Positions 7,204 through 15,719 are shown, counted from the first letter of the stretch. The stretch is 36,212 bases of DNA from Clostridiales bacterium (GCA_018374635.1 JAHAEW010000029.1:1-36212), one strand, 5' to 3'. The notes: generated by a model not told the origin, from the letters alone. Numbers and translations are program-made.

Positions 7204-8382
7204 TCAGTCATAATACACCCGTTCAGCAGAGGCAGCGGCCGGATCATGATAGTATCCGCCCAAGCCCTGCTCCATAAGCTCCTCATACGTGGGAATATTC
7301 TCAATGAGAATGGTTTGATCGGGGTTTACGGTATTGTTTACCTCCATGATGGTGGTGGCAGTAGCCACATGACGGGCTACGCGCTTGTCGATTGGCCAGC
7401 CGTTCTCGTCAATGGGGGCGTAGAGCAGCTTATGTTCACCGGCCTTAATGACAAACACATCCTTGCCGCTCATGAGCAGCTCCTCGTCGGTGATGCCGCG
7501 AATACGGTCCAGCATGGGCTCGGCCACTTCCACCAGATAGGACGCGGCATCGGTGTGGTCGCCCACCTCACGATGACTCAGGCCATGGAGCGCGGCAGGA
7601 GAAAACTCCATTCCTATGGGCACATCAAAGGTCTCGGAGGTCAGCATCATAGAGACCATGGCCGCCACCGCCTGGCCCTTTTCATGGACCACGATGGTAT
7701 TTTCCACCGTGTATTCCAGTTCGGCTTCATGGAGGTCCAGGGTCATGTCCACACCCTCAGCCTCAATGAGCTTCGTAATGGCATAGTTGGTGCGCTCGGT
7801 CAACAGGCCGTTGGCCTTGCCGGGCCAATTGCGGTTGGTGTTGCGGATATCCACATTTGCCAGAGTCTGGCCGCTTGGATAGTGGATATAGACCTCGGGG
7901 TCCGGCCAGGAGTCCAGAGGGTTGGCATGGCGGTCGCCGAAACGCCAGACCTTGGTTCCCCAATCGGTCTGATAGGTGAAAAAGCGGGGATAAGCCTCGC
8001 CCACACGGGAATTGGTGGAGCAGCTGTTGTTCTGGCGGTCAATGATGATGACCTTTCCCTGATTGACCTTCAGATTCTCTACTAACAGGTTGGCCGCCAT
8101 AACGCCGGCCGGCTCCTCGGCATGGGTGCCGCCCCAGATGAGCATACAGCCGCCCTCTACGCCGCTGTCAAAGATGTAGACATTGCAATCGTTGGTCGTG
8201 CCCTTTACCACATCGCTGTAATCACTCAGCTTCTTAACTTCCGTAATGTACTCGCTGACCACGACAGGCTCCTTGTAATTGCGGTGCTCCCAGAAGAGAT
8301 AGCCGGCCACGCCCACGCAGAAGGCGAGGATAATCACACAGATGGCCTTCACTGTGTTGATGTTCAAGTTCAATTTTTTCAA
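7204..8382 (-). CDS. Membrane-anchored M14 / aspartoacylase-like zinc hydrolase
   Basis: A 392-residue protein with one N-terminal transmembrane anchor (about 12-30) and an external catalytic domain. The zinc site of the M14/succinylglutamate desuccinylase-aspartoacylase group is visible as GGTHAEEPAG (His87, Glu90) plus a later LDLHEAE for the third ligand. YLVEVAEP near residue 285 may supply the catalytic Glu. Such enzymes remove acyl groups or C-terminal residues from amino-acid derivatives. Placed directly before pgsB, it could trim or release gamma-glutamyl material. The start is TTG at 8382, chosen because GGGAGGAGGGG stands just upstream and the signal anchor begins there. The substrate is inferred only from context. 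Confidence 0.75.
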   Translation of the reverse strand: MKKLNLNINTVKAICVIILAFCVGVAGYLFWEHRNYKEPVVVSEYITEVKKLSDYSDVVKGTTNDCNVYIFDSGVEGGCMLIWGGTHAEEPAGVMAANLLVENLKVNQGKVIIIDRQNNSCSTNSRVGEAYPRFFTYQTDWGTKVWRFGDRHANPLDSWPDPEVYIHYPSGQTLANVDIRNTNRNWPGKANGLLTERTNYAITKLIEAEGVDMTLDLHEAELEYTVENTIVVHEKGQAVAAMVSMMLTSETFDVPIGMEFSPAALHGLSHREVGDHTDAASYLVEVAEPMLDRIRGITDEELLMSGKDVFVIKAGEHKLLYAPIDENGWPIDKRVARHVATATTIMEVNNTVNPDQTILIENIPTYEELMEQGLGGYYHDPAAASAERVYYD

Positions 8383-8398
8383 CTCTACCCCTCCTCCC

Positions 8399-8572
8399 TT
8401 ATTTCAAGCGCAACAGGCGCAGCACAAAGGGGACCATGATGACGCCATACACCAACGCGGCCTGAACGTTCTTCGTCCGACAGAAAGCGCGAATAATCGC
8501 GATCAGGAAGAAAAGCGCAGTGGCATAGGTAAGGACCGTAAAAATGGTATTGATAATGACCAGAATATCCAT
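8399..8572 (-). CDS. Small 57-residue membrane protein
   Basis: A short gene wedged between the permease and the M14 hydrolase. ATG at 8572 starts 3 bases after the permease stop, behind GGGGGTG, and the TAA lies 16 bases before the next start. The product begins MDILVIINTIFTVLTYATAL. It has two hydrophobic segments (about 2-28 and 38-53) joined by the polar loop RAFCRTKNVQ, and ends in the basic RLLRLK. The tight spacing on both sides, the ribosome binding site and the clean two-helix pattern support a real gene. It is too small to be a TRAP DctQ subunit (about 160 residues, four helices) but may play a similar helper role to the permease. No family is recognised. Confidence 0.7.
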   Translation of the reverse strand: MDILVIINTIFTVLTYATALFFLIAIIRAFCRTKNVQAALVYGVIMVPFVLRLLRLK

Positions 8573-8575
8573 ACG

Positions 8576-9913
8576 TTACACCCCCAGCAGAGCGCCCAGT
8601 TGATTGTTGAAAATCATGGCGGCGGTACACAGCGCCAAAATAAACAGCATCGGGACCAGCGCAGCTTTCAGGAACCCCTTATAATAATCGCCTTTGTAGT
8701 CCAGCTGCAGCACAGTGGCGCGGCCCACCACAGCGGTGGGAGGCAGACAGTCACCTACCGGCCACATGACAGACCAAGCAGCCAGAGCGATGACGGCATC
8801 ATAGCCCTTCATATTGAACAGCATGATCAGCGGCACACCAAGCAGGGGGGCCACAGCATACTGAAGTACGCCCTCGGCCACTGGCAGGATGATCCACAGC
8901 GCGGCAAAGAGCAGCATGATAGGCAGTGTGACCACGCCCAGGGAAATAAGTCCGCGGGCGCCGGTCAAGGTCAGGATCTGGTTCAGCACACCGACAACCA
9001 CCATGATGCCCACCAGTTCCTTCAGGTTGACCACCGTGGTAACCGCCACCTCAAACACATTGACCTTGTGAGGCGTGCACAGCAGAACGGAGGCGGCGCT
9101 AATCATAAAAATCATGGGCAGACCAATCACAGGCCAGCTGGCAGGCACCACCCGGGCCCCCAGGATCAGAGTCAGCATCACGATAAAGGGGACAAAGGCC
9201 CGCACGGCATTCCAGCCCCGAAGAGGTTGTGGCAGCGTGGAAAGGACCTCCTCCACGGAGGAATCGCTCTTGGTACCGCGGGTCAGATAGAAGGTGGCGA
9301 ACAGGGCGCCGCCCAGGGACAGGATCGCCAGCGGAGCGGTAAAACCAACATAGGGCATATTGGCACCGGCGGCAGCCATCATCGTCCACAGATTGATCGG
9401 GGGGCAGGCGGCGCTCATAGCGGCCAGGATAAACACCAAGGCCACGCGCCGGTCCTCCTTCACTCCCATGGCAGCCAGAACGGTGCCCACCAGGCCCCCT
9501 ACTGTCAGCACAGTGGTAGCGCCGGACCCGGTGACGGCACCGGGAACCATCATTACCACCAGAAGCAGAAGCAGGCAGAGAACACGGCGCTTGTAGAAGC
9601 GGCCCACGATCTGATGCACCAGATAATTAACGCCGCCGGTCTCCTTATAGAGGGTCATAAAGAATGTGGCGGTCAGGAAGGTCATACAGACGTCGAAGTA
9701 GTTGAAGGTACCCTCCACCAGATGGCGGATGATCTCTGTGAATGGCAGGGCGGAGCGCGCATCGACTCCCATCGGCAGAATCAGATGGGCAGCCAGGGCG
9801 CCAAGCGCCGCCAGCAGCAGCGTCATTTCGGTGCAGACCTTACACTTTTTCGCCAGAGCAAAAACCACCGCAATCACAGCAATGACCGCCAGAGAGTGCT
9901 GGAACATAGTCAC
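8576..9913 (-). CDS. DctM-like multi-spanning permease
   Basis: A 445-residue (from GTG) integral membrane protein with about 11-12 hydrophobic segments and internal two-fold character. The first half has GAVTGSGATTVLTVGGLVG and SAACPPINLWTMMAAAG; the second has GDCLPPTAVVGRATVLQ. This is the hairpin-loop pattern of the ion-transporter superfamily, closest by eye to TRAP large subunits (DctM), though citrate or gluconate permease families are alternatives. GTG at 9913 is 7 bases from AGGAGG; ATG at 9907 is possible. It follows a binding-protein-like lipoprotein and precedes the 57-residue membrane protein, so the three may form one uptake system. The substrate is unknown; glutamate or gamma-glutamyl products would fit. 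Confidence 0.65.
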   Translation of the reverse strand: MTMFQHSLAVIAVIAVVFALAKKCKVCTEMTLLLAALGALAAHLILPMGVDARSALPFTEIIRHLVEGTFNYFDVCMTFLTATFFMTLYKETGGVNYLVHQIVGRFYKRRVLCLLLLLVVMMVPGAVTGSGATTVLTVGGLVGTVLAAMGVKEDRRVALVFILAAMSAACPPINLWTMMAAAGANMPYVGFTAPLAILSLGGALFATFYLTRGTKSDSSVEEVLSTLPQPLRGWNAVRAFVPFIVMLTLILGARVVPASWPVIGLPMIFMISAASVLLCTPHKVNVFEVAVTTVVNLKELVGIMVVVGVLNQILTLTGARGLISLGVVTLPIMLLFAALWIILPVAEGVLQYAVAPLLGVPLIMLFNMKGYDAVIALAAWSVMWPVGDCLPPTAVVGRATVLQLDYKGDYYKGFLKAALVPMLFILALCTAAMIFNNQLGALLGV

Positions 9914-9932
9914 AAGATTACCTCCTCCGTGC

Positions 9933-9963
9933 GGGCTGGGGGCGCACATGCGCCCCACAGCCC
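9933..9963 (-). repeat. Intercistronic hairpin between lipoprotein and permease genes
   Basis: GGGCTG plus GGGGCGCA (9933-9946, plus strand) pair with TGCGCCCC plus CAGCCC (9949-9963), a GC-rich stem with one bulge. No T-run follows leftward. It lies just after the lipoprotein stop and before the permease ribosome binding site. This is a usual place for elements that protect the upstream mRNA and raise binding-protein level over permease. Confidence 0.5.
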
Positions 9964-9986
9964 TCAATTCAGGATGTTGGGTGGGT

Positions 9987-10652
9987 TTATTCCGCTGCCA
10001 TATAGTCGCCCATACCCAGAGCGTCCTTGGATGTGATGATGGGAATGTCGTGCTCCGTGGCGTAATTCGAGAACAGCCCATCGCTGTCGCTCTCCTCCAC
10101 CACCATGATGACGTCGGCCAGAGGCAAAATGGCATCAATGGACGCCTGATCGTTGGCGTCGGTGCGGCGGGCCATGCCCTCCACATGGGCGCAGACGATG
10201 GTCATGCCAGCCTCTTTGGCGGCCTCAATCACGGCGGTGCAGCGCTCGATCTCGTCGTTAACATCCGTGCCGGCAGCGCCCATTCCCTTTCCGCTGGTAC
10301 CGGTCGTAACGATGAGGGTCTTGGCGTCACCGGGCTCGAACGTATCCGCAGAGAGCTCATGATCGTCCGTGGAGGTGGCGCCGATCTGACCGGCCACCAT
10401 GTGCAGCATGACAGAGCCGGTGCTCTGGCCGCAGGTGGTCATCACGAAGGGACCATGGACTTTGCCGTCGAACTCAGCGGGAGTGGAGGCCGTGCCGTTC
10501 TCATCGCCGGCAGGCGCCTTGGATTCCGTCACCGCCTGGGAGGGGGGCGTCTTGCTCTCAACCGGCGCGGCGGAGGGATCGCCGCAGGCAGACACGGACA
10601 GGATCATGCCGAAGGCCAGAAGAGAGGCCAACAGTTTCTTGCGGTTTTTCAT
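9987..10652 (-). CDS. Lipoprotein of unknown function, possibly DUF6305
   Basis: A 221-residue lipoprotein: a basic N-terminus, a hydrophobic stretch and the lipobox VSAC (Cys23). A Ser/Pro/Glu-rich linker to about residue 60 is followed by a compact alpha/beta domain. Striking stretches are FVMTTCGQSTGSVMLHMVAG, TLIVTTGTSGKGMGAAGTD and MTIVCAHVEGMARRTD. The alternating strands and glycine loops (TGTSGKG) suggest a Rossmann-like ligand-binding fold. By memory it resembles the family DUF6305, which has no assigned function. ATG at 10652 follows AAGGAGA and opens the lipoprotein signal. Lying directly before the permease, it could be the substrate-binding component of that transporter. This is inference. 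Confidence 0.7.
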   Translation of the reverse strand: MKNRKKLLASLLAFGMILSVSACGDPSAAPVESKTPPSQAVTESKAPAGDENGTASTPAEFDGKVHGPFVMTTCGQSTGSVMLHMVAGQIGATSTDDHELSADTFEPGDAKTLIVTTGTSGKGMGAAGTDVNDEIERCTAVIEAAKEAGMTIVCAHVEGMARRTDANDQASIDAILPLADVIMVVEESDSDGLFSNYATEHDIPIITSKDALGMGDYMAAE

Positions 10653-10702
10653 AGTACAAATCTCCTTCTCAATCTCAAAGTCCTCCAAAATACAGGATCG
10701 GA

Positions 10703-12529
10703 TTAGTTCTTCTTCTTCTGAAGGATGACAACAGCAGCGATGGCCGCCACGATCACGCAGACGGACCCAATGATCAGCGCCGTGGAGTTGCTGGTGGTGG
10801 TGTTCACCACGGGGGCGGAGGGCTCACCAGACGGGACGGAAGCGTCAGGTTCCTCAGAGGGAGCGGGGTCAGTGGGAGTCTCGCCCTTATCAGCCAGGCT
10901 GGTGGCGCCGAAATCCACCGCCTCAAGCCACTCAGTGGGATAGCCCAGAGTCGTAGAAGAGCCGTCCTCTTCAATATGTATTCCATCATAGTAGGTGCCC
11001 ACTAATTGCCAGGCAAAAGCCCACCACTCATCATTGAGCTCATTCAGATTGGTGTTCACATAGTCGGTCAGATAGGCCTTTGCGGCTTCCACGCCGGAGG
11101 AGTTGTAGAGTTCCAGGGCCTTGGCATCCACATCGGCCTGCGCGGCAAAGTACTCGCTCTCGATGGCGGCCTTCTTCTCACGAATCACAGGATACATGGC
11201 GTTCCAGTTCAGCTGGGCATAGTTTCCAATGAAATTGAACGCCCACCAAGCGCAGTTCTGGTCAAAGCTCTTCCGGTCGCCGCTGGACCACTCCTCCGGA
11301 ACCGCGGTGGTACCGGCATAGATGGGCGTGTAGACGGTGGTATCGGGAGAATCCTGGCCAAACCACAGCACACTGCCGATCTCCCCGGGCATATCGGGAC
11401 GCAACTCGGCCACGAAGCTGTAAGAGCAGCGGAACTGGGCGATCTCGCGCTCCCAGTCCTCGCTGGCGGCACTCTCCGGCTTGTTGCCGCTGGCCAGCTG
11501 CCAGCGGTGGGGATTGCCGAACGGACCGGCGGCCAGGCCCTGGGTCATATCATACTCGGTGCCCTCCAGATGGTCGCTGTAAATGTCCATAATGTCCTGG
11601 ATGGAAACCAGCTCATCGGGCTTGATCGTGAAATCGTAGTGGCTCTGATTATCCAGCACAGGGAACTTCTGAGAGGGGGCCAACAAGCTGAACACCCGCC
11701 ACTCGCGGCGGCTGGCATAGAATTCATAACCATAGGGCTCGGGGTTAAAGATCTGGGTGAAGTTGAAATCCTCCCCCTCGCTCCACCAGCCCATCTGCTC
11801 AGGCAGGTCAGTGATGTTGGTGGACCACATGTAATTCTCGGTGTCATTGAAGTCGATCACGCCCAGGCGGGAGCGGTTTGCTCCGGTATAAACCTGGTCG
11901 TCAGGTACACGCCGGGCCGCCCAATGGGCGCCGGGAGCCTCGCTGCCCTGCGTCCAAAGGGGACCGCCGCCGCAGATCTCAAAGATCCAAACTTCATTCT
12001 GGTCGGCCACCAGCAGACACTCGCCGCCGTCACAGTAGCCGTACTCCTCAGCCAGCGCACCCATAATCTGGATGGCCTCCCGCGCCGTGGCGGCCCGCTG
12101 CAAGCCCAGCATCTCCAGATTGGCAATGACCATCATGCCCTCAGCCGAGCTGACCTCGCTGCGGCCGCTCCAGGTAAACTCACTCATGACCACGCCCTTT
12201 TCATTCATAAAGGGGTAGCCGATGTTGAAGTAGGTATAGGTTGACTCTGCCTGCGGGATCTGGCCCACTAGGGTGACTTCATTTTTTGTCGCGGTGCAGG
12301 GGTCGTTGTAGATGTCCACCATCTCGCCAGCGGCATGGGTGCCGCCCTCTACGATCTGGATGCGGTGGTCATACCAACCGTCGCAGGTGTGGGATACGAG
12401 GACCGAACCAGTGTCGGACGCGTCCTTGCCGACCGCCAGAGTAGTACAGGCGCTGGCAGAAGTAGCAGTACCCAGAGCGATCACACATGCCGTTGTCAAA
12501 CTGGCCACTTTTTGAAGCGCATGTTTCAT
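10703..12529 (-). CDS. Secreted, membrane-anchored C69-family dipeptidase
   Basis: A 608-residue protein. The signal peptide ends SASA, so the mature enzyme begins with Cys28 (CTTLAVGKDAS), the N-terminal nucleophile of the Ntn-hydrolase family C69 (PepD-type dipeptidases). Further family stretches are TYTYFNIGYPFMNEKGVVMS, ECLLVADQNEVWIFEICGGG and GANRSRLG. After the catalytic part come a Pro/Ser/Glu-rich spacer (about 553-575), a transmembrane helix and the basic tail QKKKN, which anchor it at the cell surface. AAGGAGG lies 6 bases before the ATG. It is the first gene of the leftward pgs-type operon, preceded by a long untranslated leader. A surface dipeptidase here fits breakdown of peptides or gamma-glutamyl products outside the cell. 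Confidence 0.88.
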   Translation of the reverse strand: MKHALQKVASLTTACVIALGTATSASACTTLAVGKDASDTGSVLVSHTCDGWYDHRIQIVEGGTHAAGEMVDIYNDPCTATKNEVTLVGQIPQAESTYTYFNIGYPFMNEKGVVMSEFTWSGRSEVSSAEGMMVIANLEMLGLQRAATAREAIQIMGALAEEYGYCDGGECLLVADQNEVWIFEICGGGPLWTQGSEAPGAHWAARRVPDDQVYTGANRSRLGVIDFNDTENYMWSTNITDLPEQMGWWSEGEDFNFTQIFNPEPYGYEFYASRREWRVFSLLAPSQKFPVLDNQSHYDFTIKPDELVSIQDIMDIYSDHLEGTEYDMTQGLAAGPFGNPHRWQLASGNKPESAASEDWEREIAQFRCSYSFVAELRPDMPGEIGSVLWFGQDSPDTTVYTPIYAGTTAVPEEWSSGDRKSFDQNCAWWAFNFIGNYAQLNWNAMYPVIREKKAAIESEYFAAQADVDAKALELYNSSGVEAAKAYLTDYVNTNLNELNDEWWAFAWQLVGTYYDGIHIEEDGSSTTLGYPTEWLEAVDFGATSLADKGETPTDPAPSEEPDASVPSGEPSAPVVNTTTSNSTALIIGSVCVIVAAIAAVVILQKKKN

Positions 12530-13019
12530 ATTTTCCTCCTTCGCGTTTTCCGCTTTTCATTCATTGCGATTTGCGCTGAGGTAGGCTCTCTCTTACCCTT
12601 ATCACGCCTCCTCCTTTCTTCGCGGAGTTCGATGCACAGGTTCAGGGTTTCCTCTCTCCCAGGATGCATGTGCAAACTCGCACCGTTTTTTGAACGCCGG
12701 GAATATCGTCAGTTCCACAAAAATAAGGCCGTACCTATTCCCGTGGAACAGAGCGACCGCTGGATTATGCCCGCAGTGTCCAGTTCCGGTCGGATTCGGT
12801 CCGTCCCTTTCTTTTTTTGCAAAGAGAATGTCTGCTATACACGCACATCACTTCCACGCCTCTTTCCGGTCAAGGGCATGCGGCAGGATCTTTTCTGTCT
12901 AAGAACAGCCGAATTTGAGAGCCGCCGCCCAGAGAAAATATTATCCGGTTTTGGAGATATGCAACTGACACATGTCATACACACAACGTCATATGCCATT
13001 TTTCATTTTTTACATTATA
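12530..13019 (-). promoter_or_regulatory. Long leader and candidate promoter of the pgs-type operon
   Basis: No gene is supported here. On the minus strand TGCTATAAT (TATAAT complement at 13014-13019) is an extended -10 element without a good -35; transcription from it would give a leader of roughly 480 bases before the C69 start. TGACA and TGTCA arms (12966-12977) form a small inverted repeat just inside the transcript. Apart from the C69 ribosome binding site, I see no known riboswitch, T-box or terminator. Confidence 0.4.
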
Positions 13020-13651
13020 GCATTTATGCATAAAAAAAGCTAGTATATATCAAAAATTTTTTCACTTCCTCCAAAATAGGCGCAGATGACTCTCTGGGCG
13101 GTCCTTTATTCGATCCAGTCCGGGGATGAATACCATTCCAGGCAATGAGATACGCTATGCACAATTTATGTCAATTTTGTACCAAAAATGTCTCCTGTCA
13201 CTTGTCCAAACAATATTTAATGTGATTATGAACAATATATACAGCATTCTTTTTTATATTTTTTCACTTATTGACAAAACAGCATCATTATGTATTCATT
13301 TCAATCAAAATGCAAATATTTTCGCAAAGAACATGCGCAAAATGTAGAAACCGTATCATGCGGGAGGAGTAGAGGCTCTGCTGCGCGCTCCGGCAATGTC
13401 TTTCTGCAAAAAACGCTCCTCTCCGCACCAGCACAGTACAGATTTTACAAAATCTGCAAGAGAACCGGAGCAATCCCTCCGCAGCACAACATATAGGGAC
13501 CTGTTCCAAAATAGACCTGAAAAAGATATTCACTTGCCGCCTGTTTTCCTATCCAGTGGTTACGGGCGTCGTGTTCTCTGTCATTCTTGCGCGCATATCA
13601 GAACAGGAGAGTATCCGTACGGATATCCCTCTTTTTTGCCATAAGTATCAA
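13020..13651. other. AT-rich intergenic region without a supported gene
   Basis: About 630 bases, markedly AT-rich between 13160 and 13350 and unlike the GC-rich coding sequence around it. Short open frames exist on both strands but lack ribosome binding sites and recognisable protein pattern. It separates the pgs-type operon from the nucleoside kinase terminator. Confidence 0.5.
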
Positions 13652-13686
13652 AAGGAGCGGTTCCGTTTTGTGCGGAACCGCTCCTT
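13652..13686 (-). terminator. Rho-independent terminator of the nucleoside kinase gene
   Basis: AAGGAGCGGTTCCG (13652-13665) and CGGAACCGCTCCTT (13673-13686) form a perfect 14-bp stem with loop TTTTGTG. Read leftward it runs into CCTTTTGATACTTAT. It lies 33 bases beyond the kinase stop. Confidence 0.8.
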
Positions 13687-13718
13687 GCATCATCTGTATT
13701 TTGGGCTTTCAGGTATGC

Positions 13719-15383
13719 TCATACCTGGTAACATCCCCCGCCGATGAACTCCCGCAGCAGCGAGGTCTTGGGCACATCGTCCGCGGGCAGGGGCAGAAAA
13801 TAGCTTAAAAATTTCAGCAGCCGCTTGGCCTCCAGGTATTCCGGACAGTCCTTGGGCACGCCAAAGAGCAGGGGCTCAATATAGGGCTTCAGCAGGGCGA
13901 TCTCGTAGATCAGGGCCGAATTGAACACCACGTCCGCGCTGTCCTGGAAGGGGAAGATGTTCGCCTCCTCTCCCCGCCGGACCGAGGGCCACATCTGGAT
14001 GGTCGCCCGGGCGCCATAGCCGCGGGTCCTGGCATCCCGCTCGATCCGCCGGAGCAGTCGGGCGTCTGTGGTGGGGATGCGGTTGTGGTCGTCTACGTTC
14101 AGTGTGGTGAGGCAGCTGATATAGACCTTGAACTTACTCTCCTTGGGCAGCGTGTGGGAGAAGGCGTCATTCAGGCAGTGGATCCCCTCAATGACCAGAA
14201 TATCCTTCTCCCCCAGCGTCAGGGTATTTCCGTTATATTCCCGGATGCCCTTTTTAAAGTTGAACTGGGGCATCTCCACGGTCTCACCCTGCAAAAGCCG
14301 GGACATGTCTGTGTTAAACTGCTCCACATCCATGGCCCCCAGGCTCTCAAAGTCGTACTGGCCATGCTCGTCCCGGGGCGTCTCCTCCCGGTTTTTGAAG
14401 TAGTTGTCCGTAGCAATGGCGTAGGGCCGCAGCCCGCAGGCCGTCAGCTGGGTGCAAAGGCGGTGGGAAAAGGTGGTCTTTCCAGAGGAGGAGGGCCCCG
14501 CGATCATGACGAAGCGGACATCTCTGCGCCGGGCGATGGCCTCGGCGATGTCGCCGATCTTCTTCTCCATCATGGCCTCGCTGGTCAGGATGATCTGGGC
14601 GGCGTTCCCCTGGCAGATCGCCTCATTGAGATCCGCCACATTGGAGATGTGCAGAGCCTCGGACTTCCGCTCGCCATCGTACATGGTCTGGAACACCTTG
14701 GACGATGGCTCAAAGGGGGCCAGCTGATCCGGCCTTTGGACGTCCGGCAGGCGCAGGACAAAGCCGCAGTCAAACAGCTCCAGCCCAAAGCAGCGCACAT
14801 ATCCGGTGTCCGGGACCATATAGCCATAGAAATAGTCCGCAAATTCCCCCAGCGAATAGTAGTTGACCCGGGAACTGATCCGGCAGCTGAGCAGTTTTGC
14901 CTTGTCCTGGAGCTTCCGCGCCTGAAAGAGCGCAATGGCGTCGTCCGTGGGAATGGAGTGCTTTTGAATCGGGATGGCCTGGTCCGCCAGTTCTCGCATG
15001 CGCCCCTCCACCCGCTCCAGCAGGGCCTGGTCCAGCCGGAACGCCCCTTTGGCCCGGATGAAGAGCGCATGGCTCAGGGAATACTCCACACAGATGCGTT
15101 CGATCTGATCCCAGCCTACAATATCATAAAAGGCCTTGAGCATCAGGAAAATGACGCTGCGCTCATAGGTCTGCATCCCCGGCTTGTCCTGAATGGTCAG
15201 CATGCGCAGTGTGCAGTCCCGATCCAGCTTCTTTTGCAGCTCGCACAGTTTTCCGTCCCGCTGCACCAGAAGAATATCGCTGCTGTATCCCCCCTGTACC
15301 TCCTGTGCAATGGTCTGGTAGGAGGTCCCGGCGGGATACCGGCGTTGGACGCCGTCCACCGTTACCGAATACATATGGTCCAT
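13719..15383 (-). CDS. Nucleoside (uridine-type) kinase with TGS/ThrRS-like N-terminus
   Basis: A 554-residue cytoplasmic protein. Residues 1-65 look like a TGS domain, and about 70-240 resemble the second additional domain of threonyl-tRNA synthetase. Residues about 285-510 form a uridine kinase/phosphoribulokinase-type domain with the P-loop GPSSSGKTT (296-304), the DNYFKNREETPRDEHG substrate region and the Walker B-like DILVIEGIHCLND. This architecture is known in Firmicutes as a large nucleoside kinase that phosphorylates nucleosides for salvage. AAGGAG lies 8 bases before the ATG. A candidate extended -10 for it (TGCTATACT, complement at 15430-15438) overlaps the tRNA terminator just upstream. 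It appears monocistronic. Confidence 0.88.
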   Translation of the reverse strand: MDHMYSVTVDGVQRRYPAGTSYQTIAQEVQGGYSSDILLVQRDGKLCELQKKLDRDCTLRMLTIQDKPGMQTYERSVIFLMLKAFYDIVGWDQIERICVEYSLSHALFIRAKGAFRLDQALLERVEGRMRELADQAIPIQKHSIPTDDAIALFQARKLQDKAKLLSCRISSRVNYYSLGEFADYFYGYMVPDTGYVRCFGLELFDCGFVLRLPDVQRPDQLAPFEPSSKVFQTMYDGERKSEALHISNVADLNEAICQGNAAQIILTSEAMMEKKIGDIAEAIARRRDVRFVMIAGPSSSGKTTFSHRLCTQLTACGLRPYAIATDNYFKNREETPRDEHGQYDFESLGAMDVEQFNTDMSRLLQGETVEMPQFNFKKGIREYNGNTLTLGEKDILVIEGIHCLNDAFSHTLPKESKFKVYISCLTTLNVDDHNRIPTTDARLLRRIERDARTRGYGARATIQMWPSVRRGEEANIFPFQDSADVVFNSALIYEIALLKPYIEPLLFGVPKDCPEYLEAKRLLKFLSYFLPLPADDVPKTSLLREFIGGGCYQV

Positions 15384-15437
15384 ATGCGTTTCTCCTTTTC
15401 CAATTTGGTCTCCCGTAGTTTATGTTCGGAGTATAGC

Positions 15438-15469
15438 AAAAAACCCGTTTCTTTTTATAGAAACGAGTT
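15438..15469 (-). terminator. Rho-independent terminator of tRNA-Ala
   Basis: On the minus strand AACTCGTTTC pairs with GAAACGGGTT (complements 15460-15469 and 15442-15451), with one G-U pair, followed by a run of T. It lies 17 bases after the tRNA 3' end. Confidence 0.85.
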
Positions 15470-15485
15470 CTTTGTTCTTTCAAAT

Positions 15486-15561
<76 letters not shown>

Positions 15562-15605
15562 ATATTCACTTGCCGTCCCGCCGGACCGGCGGCTCAACGT
15601 ATGCT

Positions 15606-15634
15606 ATTATAACCACCGCCTCAACATTTGTCAA
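15606..15634 (-). promoter_or_regulatory. Sigma-A promoter of tRNA-Ala
   Basis: On the minus strand TTGACA (complement 15629-15634), a 17-base spacer and TATAAT (complement 15606-15611) match the consensus exactly. Transcription would start about 40 bases before the mature tRNA 5' end. Confidence 0.85.
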
Positions 15635-15691
15635 GTATTTTCTTTTCTTTTTTTGCCGTCTACTCTGCGGCGGCCGGCGCAGGATTTCCCC

Positions 15692-15719
15692 TTGACATTT
15701 TTCCCGCCCCGTATATAAT
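15692..15719 (+). promoter_or_regulatory. Promoter of the metal-efflux operon
   Basis: TTGACA (15692-15697), a 16-base spacer and TATAAT (15714-15719), just before an ArsR/SmtB-type operator. It is divergent from the tRNA promoter. Confidence 0.8.

Noticed and set aside
12490..12560. 12-codon leader peptide (MNEKRKTRRRKI) overlapping the C69 start
   Set aside because: No ribosome binding site of its own, and its sequence includes the C69 ribosome binding site; likely chance.
13126..13644. Short frames in the AT-rich gap
   Set aside because: No ribosome binding sites, conflicting strands and no protein-like pattern.
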